Below, one piece after another: positions 1 to 7,642 of a stretch of DNA of 22,282 nucleotides. Below the pieces are notes generated by a model, which saw only the letters and a program-made list of their open reading frames with translations, made no database searches and was not told the DNA's origin. The position numbers and the translations under genes were made by a program. Each line of letters opens with the position of its first letter. The first letter of the stretch is position 1. Where the stretch lies: positions 1 to 22,282 of the forward strand of contig JAGWUU010000011.1 of the NCBI GenBank assembly GCA_028868335.1, read 5' to 3'. Origin of the DNA: Sphingomonadales bacterium (GTDB taxonomy: Bacteria > Pseudomonadota > Alphaproteobacteria > Sphingomonadales > Sphingomonadaceae).

Positions 1-174
1 GATGCGGTCACCGACCATGCCCGTGAGGCGATCCGCTGGACCTACTACGGTGGGGTTGTCGCCCTGCTGTTGATCCAGGTCGGCGTGGTGTTGTCCTGGC
101 CGATGGACGGCAAACATGCCCGCATCCGTGCCGAGATCGAGGCGCGCGCCAATCCTGCGCCGCTTCCCGTCTGA
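1..174 (+). CDS. C-terminal end of a membrane transporter (partial, probably MFS/GPH type)
   Basis: An open frame runs from the first base to a TGA at 172-174, giving 57 residues with no start in the window. It shows one hydrophobic segment (GVVALLLIQVGVVLSWPM) followed by a charged, arginine- and glutamate-rich tail (HARIRAEIEARAN). A final membrane helix plus a tail reading like RIRAEIEAR is typical of the C-terminus of MFS or glycoside-pentoside-hexuronide symporters. The family call is an inference from this short piece. The stop lies 18 nt before the ThuA-domain gene, so the two are probably co-transcribed. Confidence 0.6.
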   Translation, partial: DAVTDHAREAIRWTYYGGVVALLLIQVGVVLSWPMDGKHARIRAEIEARANPAPLPV

Positions 175-192
175 CCATCCCGGAGAACCGAA

Positions 193-1128
193 ATGCGCAA
201 AGCCTTGCTGACTCTAGCCGCCCTTACAGTCGCAGGCGCCGCCACAGCGCAGGTGATCGTGACGATCGATTACCGTCCGCCCGAAACGGTCCAGCGGGTC
301 GCGATCCCGGTCAATCCCAGGGAAGCGCGGCTCAAAGTCCTGATCATCTCCGGTCAGAACTCCTACGAGCACGATTGGACCGGAGTGGACAACATGCTGC
401 GCACCCTGCTGCAGGACAGCAAGCGGTTCGATGTGCGGGTGACCGAGGATTTCGACCACGGCACGCTCGATACCCTCAAGAGCTACGACGTGGTGCTGCT
501 CAACTATTCGAGTCGCTGGAATTACGCCGACCCTGTCCAGCACCTGTGGAGTCCGGAAGCCTTTGCCGCGCTCTACCAGTACGTGCGCGAGGGCGGCGGG
601 CTGGTCGCCTACCATTCGAGCTTTACCTGGGGACGCGACATTCCCGAATACAAGCGGCTGGTCGGCGCGGTGATGGAGCCGGGCTCAAGCCGCCGCTCGC
701 CGCCTGGCGCTTTCATGATCCACCTGACCGACCGGGGGCACCCGATCACCCAAGGAATGCGCGAGTACGTCTGGACCTACAACGACGACATGTACACCAA
801 CATGGCCTTCGCACCCAACGCGCCGATCCACGTCCTCGGCACCGCGCATGACAGCGCGGCAAGCTATGACCACAAGCTGACCGGTCCGAAGTACCCGGCC
901 GAGGCTTACACCCCCGAAAAACTGAAGGCGATGAAGGGCATGGACGCCGACCACCCGCAGCTGTGGGTGCAGGATTATGGCAAGGGCCGGGTCTTCTCGA
1001 TCACGCTGGGACACGACGAGGTCAGCCTGCACTTCGCGCCACTTCGGACCTTGCTGCTGCGCGGCACCGAATGGGCAGCGACCGGCAAGGTTACCCTGCC
1101 GGTGCTTGAGGAAGCCAAGGACTACTAG
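193..1128 (+). CDS. Secreted ThuA-domain protein (trehalose utilisation/glutamine amidotransferase-like fold)
   Basis: 311 residues. Residues 1-20 form a Sec signal peptide ending in ATAQ, so the product is probably periplasmic. Residues about 47-300 form a ThuA-like domain: the strand LKVLIISGQNSYEHDW at 47-62, the loop GGGLVAYHSSFTWG around His141, and SITLGHDE with His274 near the end. ThuA proteins act in keto-sugar and disaccharide use in alphaproteobacteria. Their exact chemistry is not settled, so the substrate here is unknown. The start is supported by GGAGA about 8 nt upstream. It follows a transporter tail by 18 nt and converges on the isomerase-family gene, with which it shares the bases CTAG as overlapping stop codons. 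The context suggests a role in processing oxidised glycosides outside the inner membrane. Confidence 0.85.
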   Translation: MRKALLTLAALTVAGAATAQVIVTIDYRPPETVQRVAIPVNPREARLKVLIISGQNSYEHDWTGVDNMLRTLLQDSKRFDVRVTEDFDHGTLDTLKSYDVVLLNYSSRWNYADPVQHLWSPEAFAALYQYVREGGGLVAYHSSFTWGRDIPEYKRLVGAVMEPGSSRRSPPGAFMIHLTDRGHPITQGMREYVWTYNDDMYTNMAFAPNAPIHVLGTAHDSAASYDHKLTGPKYPAEAYTPEKLKAMKGMDADHPQLWVQDYGKGRVFSITLGHDEVSLHFAPLRTLLLRGTEWAATGKVTLPVLEEAKDY

Positions 1129-1898
1129 GCAGCGAGGCCGCGAATGTAGGCCAGAGCCGCCGAGGTGTCGGGACCGGTCGGACTGCATTCCAGCCCGAGT
1201 ACGCCTTGGTAACCGACGCTTTCGATCAGGCGCAACATGGTCGGCCAGTCGATCTGGCCTGAACCCGGTTCGCCGCGGCCGGGGGCGTCGGCGATCTGAA
1301 TGTGCTCGACCAGGTGCGCCACCTTGGGCAGCACTTCGGCCGGGTTCTCGCGCTCGGTGACCGAGTGGTAGAGGTCATAGAGCAGCCGCACGCGCGGGCT
1401 GTCCACCTGCTCGATCACCGCCACGGCATCCTCGGTCATGCCGAACAGCACGCCGGGGTGATCGACCCGGGTGTTGACCGGTTCCAGCATGATGGTCAAA
1501 CCGTGGGCTTCGGCCACCGGGACCACGCTGGCGATTGCCTTGGCGACGATGCCAAGCTGCACCGGGCGCTTCATGTAGGGCACCGCCGAGCCGGAGGGGA
1601 CGACGATCCGCTGGGCGCCCAGTTCTGCCGCTTCCGCTGCGGCCTTGGCAAACATCTCGCGGAAATTGTCGTGCTGGGCTTCCATCACCAGTTGGATACG
1701 CGGGTCGGTGACAGTGGCGTAAAGTTCGCACCCGGTTTCGGCCAGTGCGGCCTTGAGGCTGGGGACGTCGCGGTTGGCGGTGGTGAAGATCTCCACCTTG
1801 CGGAAGCCCGCCCTGGCGGCGGCGACCATGCGGTCTTCGAGCCGCTCCCCGGCTTCGTGGAACATGTATTCAAGGTTGACGCTGAGTTCGAACGACAT
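1125..1898 (-). CDS. Hydroxypyruvate isomerase family protein (sugar phosphate isomerase/epimerase TIM barrel)
   Basis: 257 residues from the chosen start, the usual length of Hyi/OtnI proteins. The opening NLEYMFHEAG and the stretch HIQIADAPGRGEPGSGQIDW at about 199-218 are typical of this family. Likely metal ligands of the barrel are Glu139 (MLEPVNTR), Asp175 (LLYDLYH), Gln201 or His199, and Glu237 (GLECSP). Family members isomerise hydroxypyruvate/tartronate semialdehyde or 2-oxo-tetronates in the cytoplasm; the substrate here is not certain. An ATG at 1907 is also in frame, but it directly abuts the AAGGA ribosome site, while the ATG at 1898 has a 9-nt spacer and is preferred. The ribosome site overlaps the TAA of the upstream esterase, so translation is probably coupled. 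It is the last gene of the minus-strand operon starting at 4689. Confidence 0.85.
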   Translation of the reverse strand: MSFELSVNLEYMFHEAGERLEDRMVAAARAGFRKVEIFTTANRDVPSLKAALAETGCELYATVTDPRIQLVMEAQHDNFREMFAKAAAEAAELGAQRIVVPSGSAVPYMKRPVQLGIVAKAIASVVPVAEAHGLTIMLEPVNTRVDHPGVLFGMTEDAVAVIEQVDSPRVRLLYDLYHSVTERENPAEVLPKVAHLVEHIQIADAPGRGEPGSGQIDWPTMLRLIESVGYQGVLGLECSPTGPDTSAALAYIRGLAA

Positions 1899-1910
1899 CG
1901 ATTTCATTCC

Positions 1911-3458
1911 TTACATCAGCCCGAGGCGGCCCCCGCTGGCGGCATAGGCGCGCCATGCGGCAAGGCGTTCGGGCGTGGATACGGCGGGGAGCATCCCCTG
2001 GGTCTGGCCAAAGGCCATCACTTGCGTTGTGCCGCTGCCCGCGGCGCGCCACGTGCGGCCGTGCAGGGCGGGATTTCCGGCAGCGGCGAAGGACAGGACC
2101 ACGTCCTGCCAGTGGGCCGACAAGGCGCGGTCAGCAGGGGTGAAGGTGCGGTCGCCCAGTCCGATCGTGCCAAACAGGTAGGGGAGGCTGGACGAATGAA
2201 ACGCCCCCCAGGCCTGCTGCCCGCGCGCCTGCGGATAGGGCCAGTCATGGCGGTAGAGGTAGATCGGATCCCGGGCGCCGTGGGGTCGCGCGGCCGCCCA
2301 GATCAGCAGTCCCGCCATGTAACGGTCACGGGCTACGGCAACGTTGCTTGAGCTTGCCTCTGCGTCGGTCGCGTGGGGATAGAGCGGCAGCAACTTGTCG
2401 GCGAAGGCGCCATAACGGGCGCGCATCCCGGCTTCGAACTGCGCCGGGGAGCGGATCGACGGGTCAATCATCTCCTCGCCATTGAACCCGGTGAGCAGAG
2501 GAACGCGGGTCGCCCGCGCGGCGAGTGGATTGGCCGGATCGGCGGGCAGGACCGAGCCGTCGACATGGGGCATATAGGTCAGGCGCGGCGGGCCCGATCC
2601 GGGCGCTACCCTGGTCGCCGCGAGCAGGCGTTCGGCGGAAATCGCGCGTAGGTCTGCGGCGGTGCGCGCACCCAGCCGCTCGCCAAGGGTAGCTCCGTCC
2701 GCCTCTCCAGCGGCAAGTGTCGGCGTATCGATCGCCATGCTCGCCCCGCTGATCGAGACTGCTCGGGCGAACAGCCCCCTAGCGGCGGGCATCACCTGGA
2801 GGTCGTTGACCGAGGCAGCGCCAGCGCTTTCGCCCGCGATCGTCACATGTGCCGGATCGCCGCCGAACCTTGCGACATTGGCCTTGATCCAGCGAAGCGC
2901 CGCGACCTGATCGAGCAGGCCGTAGTTGCCTGAACCTTCGCCTTCGGCGGTCAACGCAGGGTGGGCGAGGAACCCGAACACTCCGACGCGGTAGTTGATC
3001 GTGACGACAACCAGCCCGCGCCGGGCTAGGCTCACACCGTCATAGACCGGCACACTGCCCGATCCGCCGGAAAAGGCCCCGCCGTGGATATAGACCAGCA
3101 CCGGCAGCCCTTTGCGCGGTCCCGCAGGCTTCCACAGGTTCAGGAAAAGACAGTCCTCGCTGAACGGCGGTGCAGCGAGAAACTCGGCAGAATAAGGCCC
3201 CCAGCCGCCCGCTGCATCCTGGTAGCAGGCAGCGCCGAACCGGGTCGCATCGCGTGCGCCGGTCCAGCCTGTCGCCGGTTGCGGCGCGCACCAGCGCAGC
3301 GCCCCGACCGGCGGGGCGGCATAGGGCACGCCAAGGAACGCCTCGACCCCGCCCGTCGCCTTGCCCGCGAGCACGCCCGAGGCGATGCGGACCAGCGGCT
3401 GGGCCGGGGCAGGGGACGCACCGATCAGCGCGAGCGGGAGGAGAGCCTTGCGGAGCAT
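1911..3458 (-). CDS. Secreted type-B carboxylesterase
   Basis: 515 residues with a signal peptide (residues 1 to about 19, ending APAQ). This is the alpha/beta-hydrolase fold of the carboxylesterase/cholinesterase group. Diagnostic parts are the N-terminal block FLGVPYAAPPVGALRW (41-56), EDCLFLNLWKP (101-111), the oxyanion-hole motif HGGAFSGGSGS from 125, and the nucleophile elbow AGESAGA with Ser211. A likely acidic triad member lies in GFNGEEM and the catalytic His probably in the AFHSSSLPYLFG segment. Such enzymes hydrolyse carboxylic esters. In this cluster a natural role would be removing acyl groups (acetyl, malonyl, cinnamoyl) from plant glycosides in the periplasm, which is inference. 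The start lies 5 nt after the stop of the SnoaL-like gene, with only a weak ribosome site, which suggests translational coupling. Confidence 0.92.
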   Translation of the reverse strand: MLRKALLPLALIGASPAPAQPLVRIASGVLAGKATGGVEAFLGVPYAAPPVGALRWCAPQPATGWTGARDATRFGAACYQDAAGGWGPYSAEFLAAPPFSEDCLFLNLWKPAGPRKGLPVLVYIHGGAFSGGSGSVPVYDGVSLARRGLVVVTINYRVGVFGFLAHPALTAEGEGSGNYGLLDQVAALRWIKANVARFGGDPAHVTIAGESAGAASVNDLQVMPAARGLFARAVSISGASMAIDTPTLAAGEADGATLGERLGARTAADLRAISAERLLAATRVAPGSGPPRLTYMPHVDGSVLPADPANPLAARATRVPLLTGFNGEEMIDPSIRSPAQFEAGMRARYGAFADKLLPLYPHATDAEASSSNVAVARDRYMAGLLIWAAARPHGARDPIYLYRHDWPYPQARGQQAWGAFHSSSLPYLFGTIGLGDRTFTPADRALSAHWQDVVLSFAAAGNPALHGRTWRAAGSGTTQVMAFGQTQGMLPAVSTPERLAAWRAYAASGGRLGLM

Positions 3459-3463
3459 CGCGG

Positions 3464-4312
3464 TCAGTACGCGAAGGTTTCGCTGAAGGTGCGATAGGGC
3501 ACGGGTGGTCTCAGATCGAGGGTCTGGCCGCGGTCGGTGCGGTAGGGGTTGTGGCGGATCGTCGCCGGGCCGTTCGGTTTCGGCATCATTACCGGCTTTC
3601 CGTCTTCCCCGAAATACATCAGGTCATCGGCAAAGGGGCTGTCCTGCGCAGCAGCGGCGAACGGGATCCAGCCCATCCCATAAGGCGCGCGGGCCACCTC
3701 GAAGCAGTGGAAGTGCCAGATTTTCCATGCCCCGTCCTGCTTGATGAAGTCGACCCCGTACTTGGCATAGACGGTATGCATCCAGACCTTCTTGCCGTTA
3801 ATCTCGACGTTCTTCTGGTACATGAAGTCAGGCGCGCCCTTGGCGGCTTCGGGGGATGTCAGCCCGCTTTCGAGGCCGGTCATCATCCACATGCCCTTGG
3901 CGGACTTGCCGTCTCCCGCCACCTCGATGATCGGCGAAGTGACGAAGTGAAGGATCAGCTTGCCGGCCGGGTTGGGTCGCTGGGCATGGTAGGCCATGAT
4001 CGTGTCCCAGTCGGTATAGACCCCGTTGTTCGAATACTGCGCGCGCACGTCGGGCGTGTCCTTCCTGGCCCACAGGCCGACGATCTCTGGATCGCGGAAT
4101 GCATTGTGCAGCGCCATGTAGGTGGAGAACAGGTTCTCCACTGCGCTGCGATCCTGCCCGCGTTGGGCTTGGCCCTTGAGTTCGCTGACCTGTTCCTCGA
4201 GCGCCGCGATCCGTGCATCCGGGCCCTTGGCGATCGGGCTGGCGTTCAGACCAGGCGCGCTTGCGGCAAGGCAGAGCGCAACAGCACCGGCGAGCAGAAC
4301 CCTGGATTTCAT
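3464..4312 (-). CDS. Secreted SnoaL/NTF2-like protein
   Basis: 282 residues. It begins with a signal peptide (MKSRVLLAGAVALCLAASA) followed by a short heptad-like helix (ARIAALEEQVSELKGQ). The rest is an NTF2-like fold: AVENLFSTYMALHNAF, then the strands of the barrel and the segment DGAWKIWHFHCFEV. SnoaL-like proteins of this size are common in sphingomonad aromatic and glycoside clusters, but no single reaction can be assigned. They include aldol cyclases, dehydratases and plain binding proteins. The frame stays open upstream to 4714, but the ATG at 4312 is chosen for its AAGGGAGA site and its signal peptide. The start overlaps the DoxX-like stop as ATGA, so the two are coupled. The esterase follows 5 nt downstream. 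Confidence 0.85.
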   Translation of the reverse strand: MKSRVLLAGAVALCLAASAPGLNASPIAKGPDARIAALEEQVSELKGQAQRGQDRSAVENLFSTYMALHNAFRDPEIVGLWARKDTPDVRAQYSNNGVYTDWDTIMAYHAQRPNPAGKLILHFVTSPIIEVAGDGKSAKGMWMMTGLESGLTSPEAAKGAPDFMYQKNVEINGKKVWMHTVYAKYGVDFIKQDGAWKIWHFHCFEVARAPYGMGWIPFAAAAQDSPFADDLMYFGEDGKPVMMPKPNGPATIRHNPYRTDRGQTLDLRPPVPYRTFSETFAY

Positions 4313-4689
4313 CGAACGGTCTCCCTTGTTTGGTATGCGATGAGGCCGAGGAGCGCGATCAAGACCGCATTCTGCGGCAACGCTCCGGTTTCCCCGTAGG
4401 TCAGGTGGACAGCGGCGGCGGCCAGCTGATTGGCGACAAGCGCCATTGCAGCGATCGCGGTCATTCGGCTGCGGCGAGGCACCAGGACGGACAGCAGGAA
4501 GGCTGCGAGTATCATCTCGCTCCAGCCAACCAGACGGCCGAGCCATTCGGGCAGAAACACAGTCCATGCATGGTGCTGGGCCAGCACGGACAGCGAGGCG
4601 AACGCCTTGTTCCAGCCGACGAAGGCGAAGAACAGTGCCAGCAGCACACAGAGCGCCGCGATAAGCGCGCGGCACACAGCGGATGGCAT
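4309..4689 (-). CDS. DoxX-like small membrane protein
   Basis: 126 residues with four hydrophobic segments: ALIAALCVLLALFFAFVGW, LVGWSEMILAAFLLSVLV, MTAIAAMALVANQLAAAAVHL and a last one ending AVLIALLGLIAYQ. FVGWNKAF in the first helix and the overall four-helix size fit the DoxX/DoxD-like family of inner-membrane proteins, whose function is generally unknown. The frame stays open upstream to 4785, but the ATG at 4689 is preceded by GGGAGAGA at a normal distance and removes a non-hydrophobic extension that would run through the promoter. This is the first gene of a four-gene operon (this gene, SnoaL-like, esterase, isomerase). The predicted promoter and operator lie 35-62 nt upstream of the start. 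Confidence 0.8.
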   Translation of the reverse strand: MPSAVCRALIAALCVLLALFFAFVGWNKAFASLSVLAQHHAWTVFLPEWLGRLVGWSEMILAAFLLSVLVPRRSRMTAIAAMALVANQLAAAAVHLTYGETGALPQNAVLIALLGLIAYQTRETVR

Positions 4690-4723
4690 TCGGCGATTCT
4701 CTCCCAGGTGGCAATTCGCATTA

Positions 4724-4743
4724 ATAGTAATAAGAATTCTAAT
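4724..4743. promoter_or_regulatory. Operator-like inverted repeat, copy A
   Basis: ATAGTAA-TAAGAA-TTCTAAT matches the cluster consensus ATTAGAA-N6-TTCTAAT at 11 of 14 arm positions, with one perfect half-site. It fills most of the space between the predicted -35 and -10 elements of the minus-strand operon. Confidence 0.5.
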
Positions 4744-4751
4744 TCTGTCAA
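4724..4751 (-). promoter_or_regulatory. Predicted promoter of the DoxX-SnoaL-esterase-isomerase operon
   Basis: On the minus strand there is a perfect -35 TTGACA (plus positions 4746-4751), a 16-nt spacer and a TACTAT -10 (4724-4729, 4 of 6 matches). The AT-rich spacer contains an operator half-site. The arrangement closely matches the promoter proposed for the Rieske gene. Confidence 0.5.
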
Positions 4752-4789
4752 CGTCGTGCAAATGGCAAAATTCCGGTCGTTCCACCCTC

Positions 4790-4818
4790 TTGACGGTGGT
4801 GCGGAATTATGAGAATAT
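4790..4818 (+). promoter_or_regulatory. Predicted promoter of the first CGD-like pair
   Basis: TTGACG at 4790-4795 is a good -35 element. A poor -10 (GAATAT at 4813-4818, 17-nt spacer) lies inside operator copy B. The transcript would have a leader of about 100 nt. Confidence 0.4.
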
Positions 4819-4828
4819 ACATTCTAAT
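4809..4828. promoter_or_regulatory. Operator-like inverted repeat, copy B
   Basis: ATGAGAA-TATACA-TTCTAAT matches the consensus at 13 of 14 arm positions. It lies about 100 nt before the GTG start of the alpha-like subunit, where the -10 and start of transcription should be, so a bound protein would be expected to block transcription. Confidence 0.6.
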
Positions 4829-4830
4829 TA

Positions 4831-4842
4831 GGGCTTCGGCCC
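4831..4842 (+). other. Small UUCG-loop hairpin in the leader of the first CGD-like operon
   Basis: GGGC-TTCG-GCCC can form a short stable RNA hairpin immediately after operator copy B. No run of T follows, so it is not a clear terminator. It may simply protect the 5' end of the transcript. The rest of the leader (4843-4928) shows nothing beyond the GGAGAG ribosome site before the GTG. Confidence 0.35.
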
Positions 4843-4928
4843 CAGGGGAGAGGTTCGGGTTCCGGCACAGTTCGGCCTGCCGCTTTCCGCTTCCGTCAGA
4901 CCCGTTTCCCTTCCGTGGAGAGTGACCA

Positions 4929-5945
4929 GTGGCAAGCCAGATCAAACGGGGCGTGAGCCTCTATTCCTTCCAGAACGAGACATTCCAGGGCAAAATGGAC
5001 CTGGAGGACTGCATCCGCACCTGCGCCGAACTGGGCGCACGCGGGATCGAGATCATCGGTGAGCAGAGCTTCTGGGGCTGGCCCGAAGTCGGCGTTGCCC
5101 AGGCAGACGTCGACAATTGGCACCGCCTTATCGCCAAGTACGAATGCGTGCCTGTGAGCCACGACTACATGCTCGACTACAAGCGCTACAAGGACCGGCC
5201 GATGCCGTTCGACGAGCAGGTTGCCTCGGTTCGCAAGGACATCGATTTCGGTGCGGCGCTGGGCATGCCCTTCATCCGCAGCCTGGTCTCTATCGCGCCA
5301 GAAGTGCTGGTCGCCGCCGCGCCCTATGCCGAGGAAAAGGGTATCAAGCTACTGACCGAGGTTCATGCCCCGCTGCACTTCGATCACCCGTGGATCATCC
5401 GCATGGCCGAAGCCTTCCAGAAGTCGGGATCGCCCGCGCTGGGCTTCCTTCCCGACATGGGCATGTTCCTCAAGCACTATCCGCGGGTATGGTCGGCCAA
5501 GTTCCGTCGGCTGGGCGTCCCCGACCGGATCGCGGACTACATCGAAAAGGCTTACGATGAGCGGATCCTGTCCGAGTACGTTATCCTTGAGGTGCAGCAG
5601 ATGGGCGGGACTGGCCCGGCGATCGCCATGGCCGAAGTGATGCGCCACAACGCCGCGTTCGAGCCCAGACGGATGCTCGATTACATGCCGATGATCCACA
5701 ACATCCACGGCAAGTTCTACGAGATGGATGCCGACTATTACGAACCCAGCATCCCTTATGACGAGATCGTCGCGGTACTCAACCGGGGTGGCTACAACGG
5801 CTACATTTGCTCGGAATACGAAGGCAACCGCTGGATCGAGGACGCCGAGGAACCCGACTCGGTCGAACAGGTCCGCCGCCAGCAGGTCATGCTGGCCAAG
5901 CTTCTGGGCGAAAGCGAAGTGCCTGCGCTAAAGGCCGCTGCCTGA
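4929..5945 (+). CDS. C-glycoside deglycosidase alpha subunit-like TIM-barrel protein (pair 1)
   Basis: 338 residues in the sugar phosphate isomerase/epimerase superfamily. Candidate divalent-metal ligands at the barrel mouth are Glu144 (TEVHAP), Asp176 (LPDMG), His257 or His260 (HNIHGKFYEMD) and Glu296 (SEYEG). The blocks EVHAP, PD-x-G, H-x-HGKFY and SE-x-EG also occur in the protein at 14927-15925, which marks the two as members of one subfamily. In known CGDs such as CarBC and DgpBC, a protein of this fold pairs with a small beta-sandwich subunit and breaks the C-C bond of 3-oxo-C-glycosides, and a small DUF6379-like gene lies directly downstream here. The GTG start is supported by GGAGAG 6 nt upstream. 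The partner gene and motifs support the call; cleavage of O-glycosides is an alternative. The product is cytoplasmic, with no signal peptide. Confidence 0.75.
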   Translation: MASQIKRGVSLYSFQNETFQGKMDLEDCIRTCAELGARGIEIIGEQSFWGWPEVGVAQADVDNWHRLIAKYECVPVSHDYMLDYKRYKDRPMPFDEQVASVRKDIDFGAALGMPFIRSLVSIAPEVLVAAAPYAEEKGIKLLTEVHAPLHFDHPWIIRMAEAFQKSGSPALGFLPDMGMFLKHYPRVWSAKFRRLGVPDRIADYIEKAYDERILSEYVILEVQQMGGTGPAIAMAEVMRHNAAFEPRRMLDYMPMIHNIHGKFYEMDADYYEPSIPYDEIVAVLNRGGYNGYICSEYEGNRWIEDAEEPDSVEQVRRQQVMLAKLLGESEVPALKAAA

Positions 5946-5959
5946 TCCAATCAATCCAG

Positions 5960-5980
5960 CCCCGTTCGTATCGAGCGAAG
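5960..5980. repeat. Partial copy of the CCCGTTCG-type intergenic repeat
   Basis: The 21 bases starting CCCCGTTCG and ending GAGCGAAG match the left arm of the inverted repeat at 19517-19582 with two mismatches. Only one arm is present. It lies in the 66-nt gap between the alpha-like and beta-like genes, so it is transcribed within that operon. Confidence 0.6.
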
Positions 5981-6011
5981 CTTGGAAACAGCAATTGAGG
6001 AACCAAGAGCC

Positions 6012-6389
6012 ATGATGGACAAATTGATGATCGTCGAGGACAGCCTCGAGAATGTAGATGGCGGTTTCGCCTTCCTCGGGCGTCTGCCCTATTACCGCGG
6101 CCTCGGCCTCTCGATGGTCGAGGATATCCAGATCACCGTCGATGGCGAAGCGATCGCGCGTGACGACGTGCGTTTCACGGTGCGCGGCAACACCTATACC
6201 CTCGACCAGATGGAAACGGTTTATGACGATCGCTGGAACTTCGGCGAGAAGGCCACGATCACCGCGCTCAAGCCTGGCGGCCTTACGCCCGGCAAGCACA
6301 CCCTCGAATTCGCGGTACGCAACCGGATCAGCTACCTGCCGTTCGTGCCGACTACCAAATGCGTCAAGGATTTGGCGCTGGCGGCGTAA
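6012..6389 (+). CDS. C-glycoside deglycosidase beta subunit-like protein (DUF6379 type, pair 1)
   Basis: 125 residues, all-beta in character. The opening MIVEDSLENVDGGFAFLGRL and the core YYRGLGLSMVEDIQITVDGE match the small beta-sandwich domain known as the CGD beta subunit (DUF6379). The second copy at 15938-16321 shares the pattern RLP-[YW]-YR-x-L ... V-x-[IV]DGE. In characterised CGDs this subunit caps the active site of the TIM-barrel subunit and is needed for activity; it is not an enzyme alone. An in-frame ATG at 5982 exists, but the ATG at 6012 has GAGGAA at a normal 9-nt distance and matches where the homologous domain begins. It lies 66 nt after the alpha-like gene on the same strand and is followed by a strong inverted repeat. 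Confidence 0.78.
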   Translation: MMDKLMIVEDSLENVDGGFAFLGRLPYYRGLGLSMVEDIQITVDGEAIARDDVRFTVRGNTYTLDQMETVYDDRWNFGEKATITALKPGGLTPGKHTLEFAVRNRISYLPFVPTTKCVKDLALAA

Positions 6390-6398
6390 TCATTCACA

Positions 6399-6429
6399 CC
6401 GTCATCCCGGGCTTGACCCGGGATGACGG
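6399..6429. terminator. Strong inverted repeat between convergent genes, possible bidirectional terminator
   Basis: A 13-bp perfect stem (CCGTCATCCCGGG pairing with CCCGGGATGACGG) encloses a 5-base loop. It sits between the stop of the beta-like subunit (6389) and the stop of the convergent Rieske gene (6458). The core belongs to a palindromic repeat scattered through many alphaproteobacterial genomes. No T-run follows on either strand, so it could act as a stem-only terminator or mRNA stabiliser, or be just a resident repeat. Confidence 0.65.
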
Positions 6430-6457
6430 GCACGACGTAGATGAGGTGCTTTGGGCT

Positions 6458-7459
6458 TTACCCGACCGCCTCCGCCTTTCTCATCTGCATCAGCTTGCGC
6501 CGCGCCAGCACCGCGGCCTTGTCGCTCGCCAGGATCAGTGGCTTGAGTTCCCAGAAATCGGCATCGCCCATTGCCTCGGCCTGGGCCGCGACCATCGGCT
6601 CATCTTCTTCGAGGAACACCCGCCGAGCCTGCGCGGCCTCGGCCTCACCGGGGGCGTGGGTGAAGAAGTAGTGGGTCGAGCGGGACGTTTCCGGGGTGAG
6701 GATATGCGGATTGGCGAGGGGTGGGATCAGCGGCTCAGCGCTGTCCGAGCGCGCCATGGTGATGAACAGTGCGAGGCTGGCCGGGGCATGCCAGCGGATG
6801 TGCAACGTCTGGTCGACGGTTGCCCCTTCGCCGATCATCGCTGTTGCCCAGCCCGGCGGAGGTGCCCCGATCATGTCCCACTTGTTCCACATCGCCCCAC
6901 TGTCATCCTGCTCGACCTTCTGCGCGCCGTGGCTGAACAGCGAGCCGTTCGTACCAAAGCTGTCGACGTGGAGAAACTCGGCGTGGCTGAGGTCGAGCAG
7001 GTTGTCGGCAATCAGTTCATAGGGCACGCCCATCACATAGGCCGTACGATCGACCGGCGATCCGGCATCGATGAAGCCGAAATCGGGGATCGCAGCCGGA
7101 TCGGCCTTGTCAGGATTGCCCGGCCAGAACCAAAGGCCGCCGTGCGCCTCGACCACCGGCAGGCTTGTCACCCGCGCCGATGAGGGCAAGTCGCCACCGA
7201 ACGGATTGTGGACGCAAGCGCCGGTGCCATCGAAAGTCAGCCCGTGATAGCCGCAGGAGATCCGGCCATCAGCGAACTTTCCTCTGCTCAACGGCACAAA
7301 GCGATGAGGGCAGCGGTCCTCGATCATCGACCAGCCGCCTGCGCTCTCGCGCCAGAGCAGCCATTTGCGGTCGAGCAGGGTGCGGGCCAGGAAACCGCCT
7401 TCGGGTACTTCTCCGGCCCAGGCAGCCATGTACCAGACATTACGAACATAGGCACTCAT
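6458..7459 (-). CDS. Rieske [2Fe-2S] aromatic oxygenase, vanillate O-demethylase oxygenase type
   Basis: 333 residues. The Rieske cluster ligands are Cys50-x-His52 (CPHRF) and Cys69-x-x-His72 (CGYH). The mononuclear iron site appears as DNLLDLSHAEFLH, with His159 and His164 following Asp156. The opening VRNVWYMAAWAGEV is typical of VanA/DdmC-type single-component oxygenases, which remove methyl groups from methoxy-aromatics or hydroxylate small aromatics using electrons from a separate reductase. No reductase or ferredoxin gene is in the window, so it must be supplied from elsewhere. ATGs at 7522 and 7471 are also in frame. The ATG at 7459 best matches the family N-terminus, with an AGGA 11 nt upstream. 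In this cluster it may demethylate a methoxylated aglycone (inference). It stands alone, with its own promoter and operator copy C. Confidence 0.88.
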   Translation of the reverse strand: MSAYVRNVWYMAAWAGEVPEGGFLARTLLDRKWLLWRESAGGWSMIEDRCPHRFVPLSRGKFADGRISCGYHGLTFDGTGACVHNPFGGDLPSSARVTSLPVVEAHGGLWFWPGNPDKADPAAIPDFGFIDAGSPVDRTAYVMGVPYELIADNLLDLSHAEFLHVDSFGTNGSLFSHGAQKVEQDDSGAMWNKWDMIGAPPPGWATAMIGEGATVDQTLHIRWHAPASLALFITMARSDSAEPLIPPLANPHILTPETSRSTHYFFTHAPGEAEAAQARRVFLEEDEPMVAAQAEAMGDADFWELKPLILASDKAAVLARRKLMQMRKAEAVG

Positions 7460-7642
7460 CGCAGGTTCCATCCTCACAGAAGCAGGAATGGATGCGGGAG
7501 TGCTGTCATGTGGCTGCAACAAGACCCCGCCCCGTTCCCGGAGCCGTCAATAAAGACTGGGGCCTGCAGCCAACGTCGGTCGCACTGACCGTCCGCCTTC
7601 CCAGACCGGACCATCGTGTCCGGCCACCAGGCATGGTTCTGG

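Noticed and set aside
1302..2351. Long plus-strand open frame of 349 codons
   Set aside because: It is antisense to the isomerase-family and esterase genes, both with clear motifs. The protein is rich in His, Gly and Arg without any recognisable domain, as expected from the complement of high-GC coding DNA.
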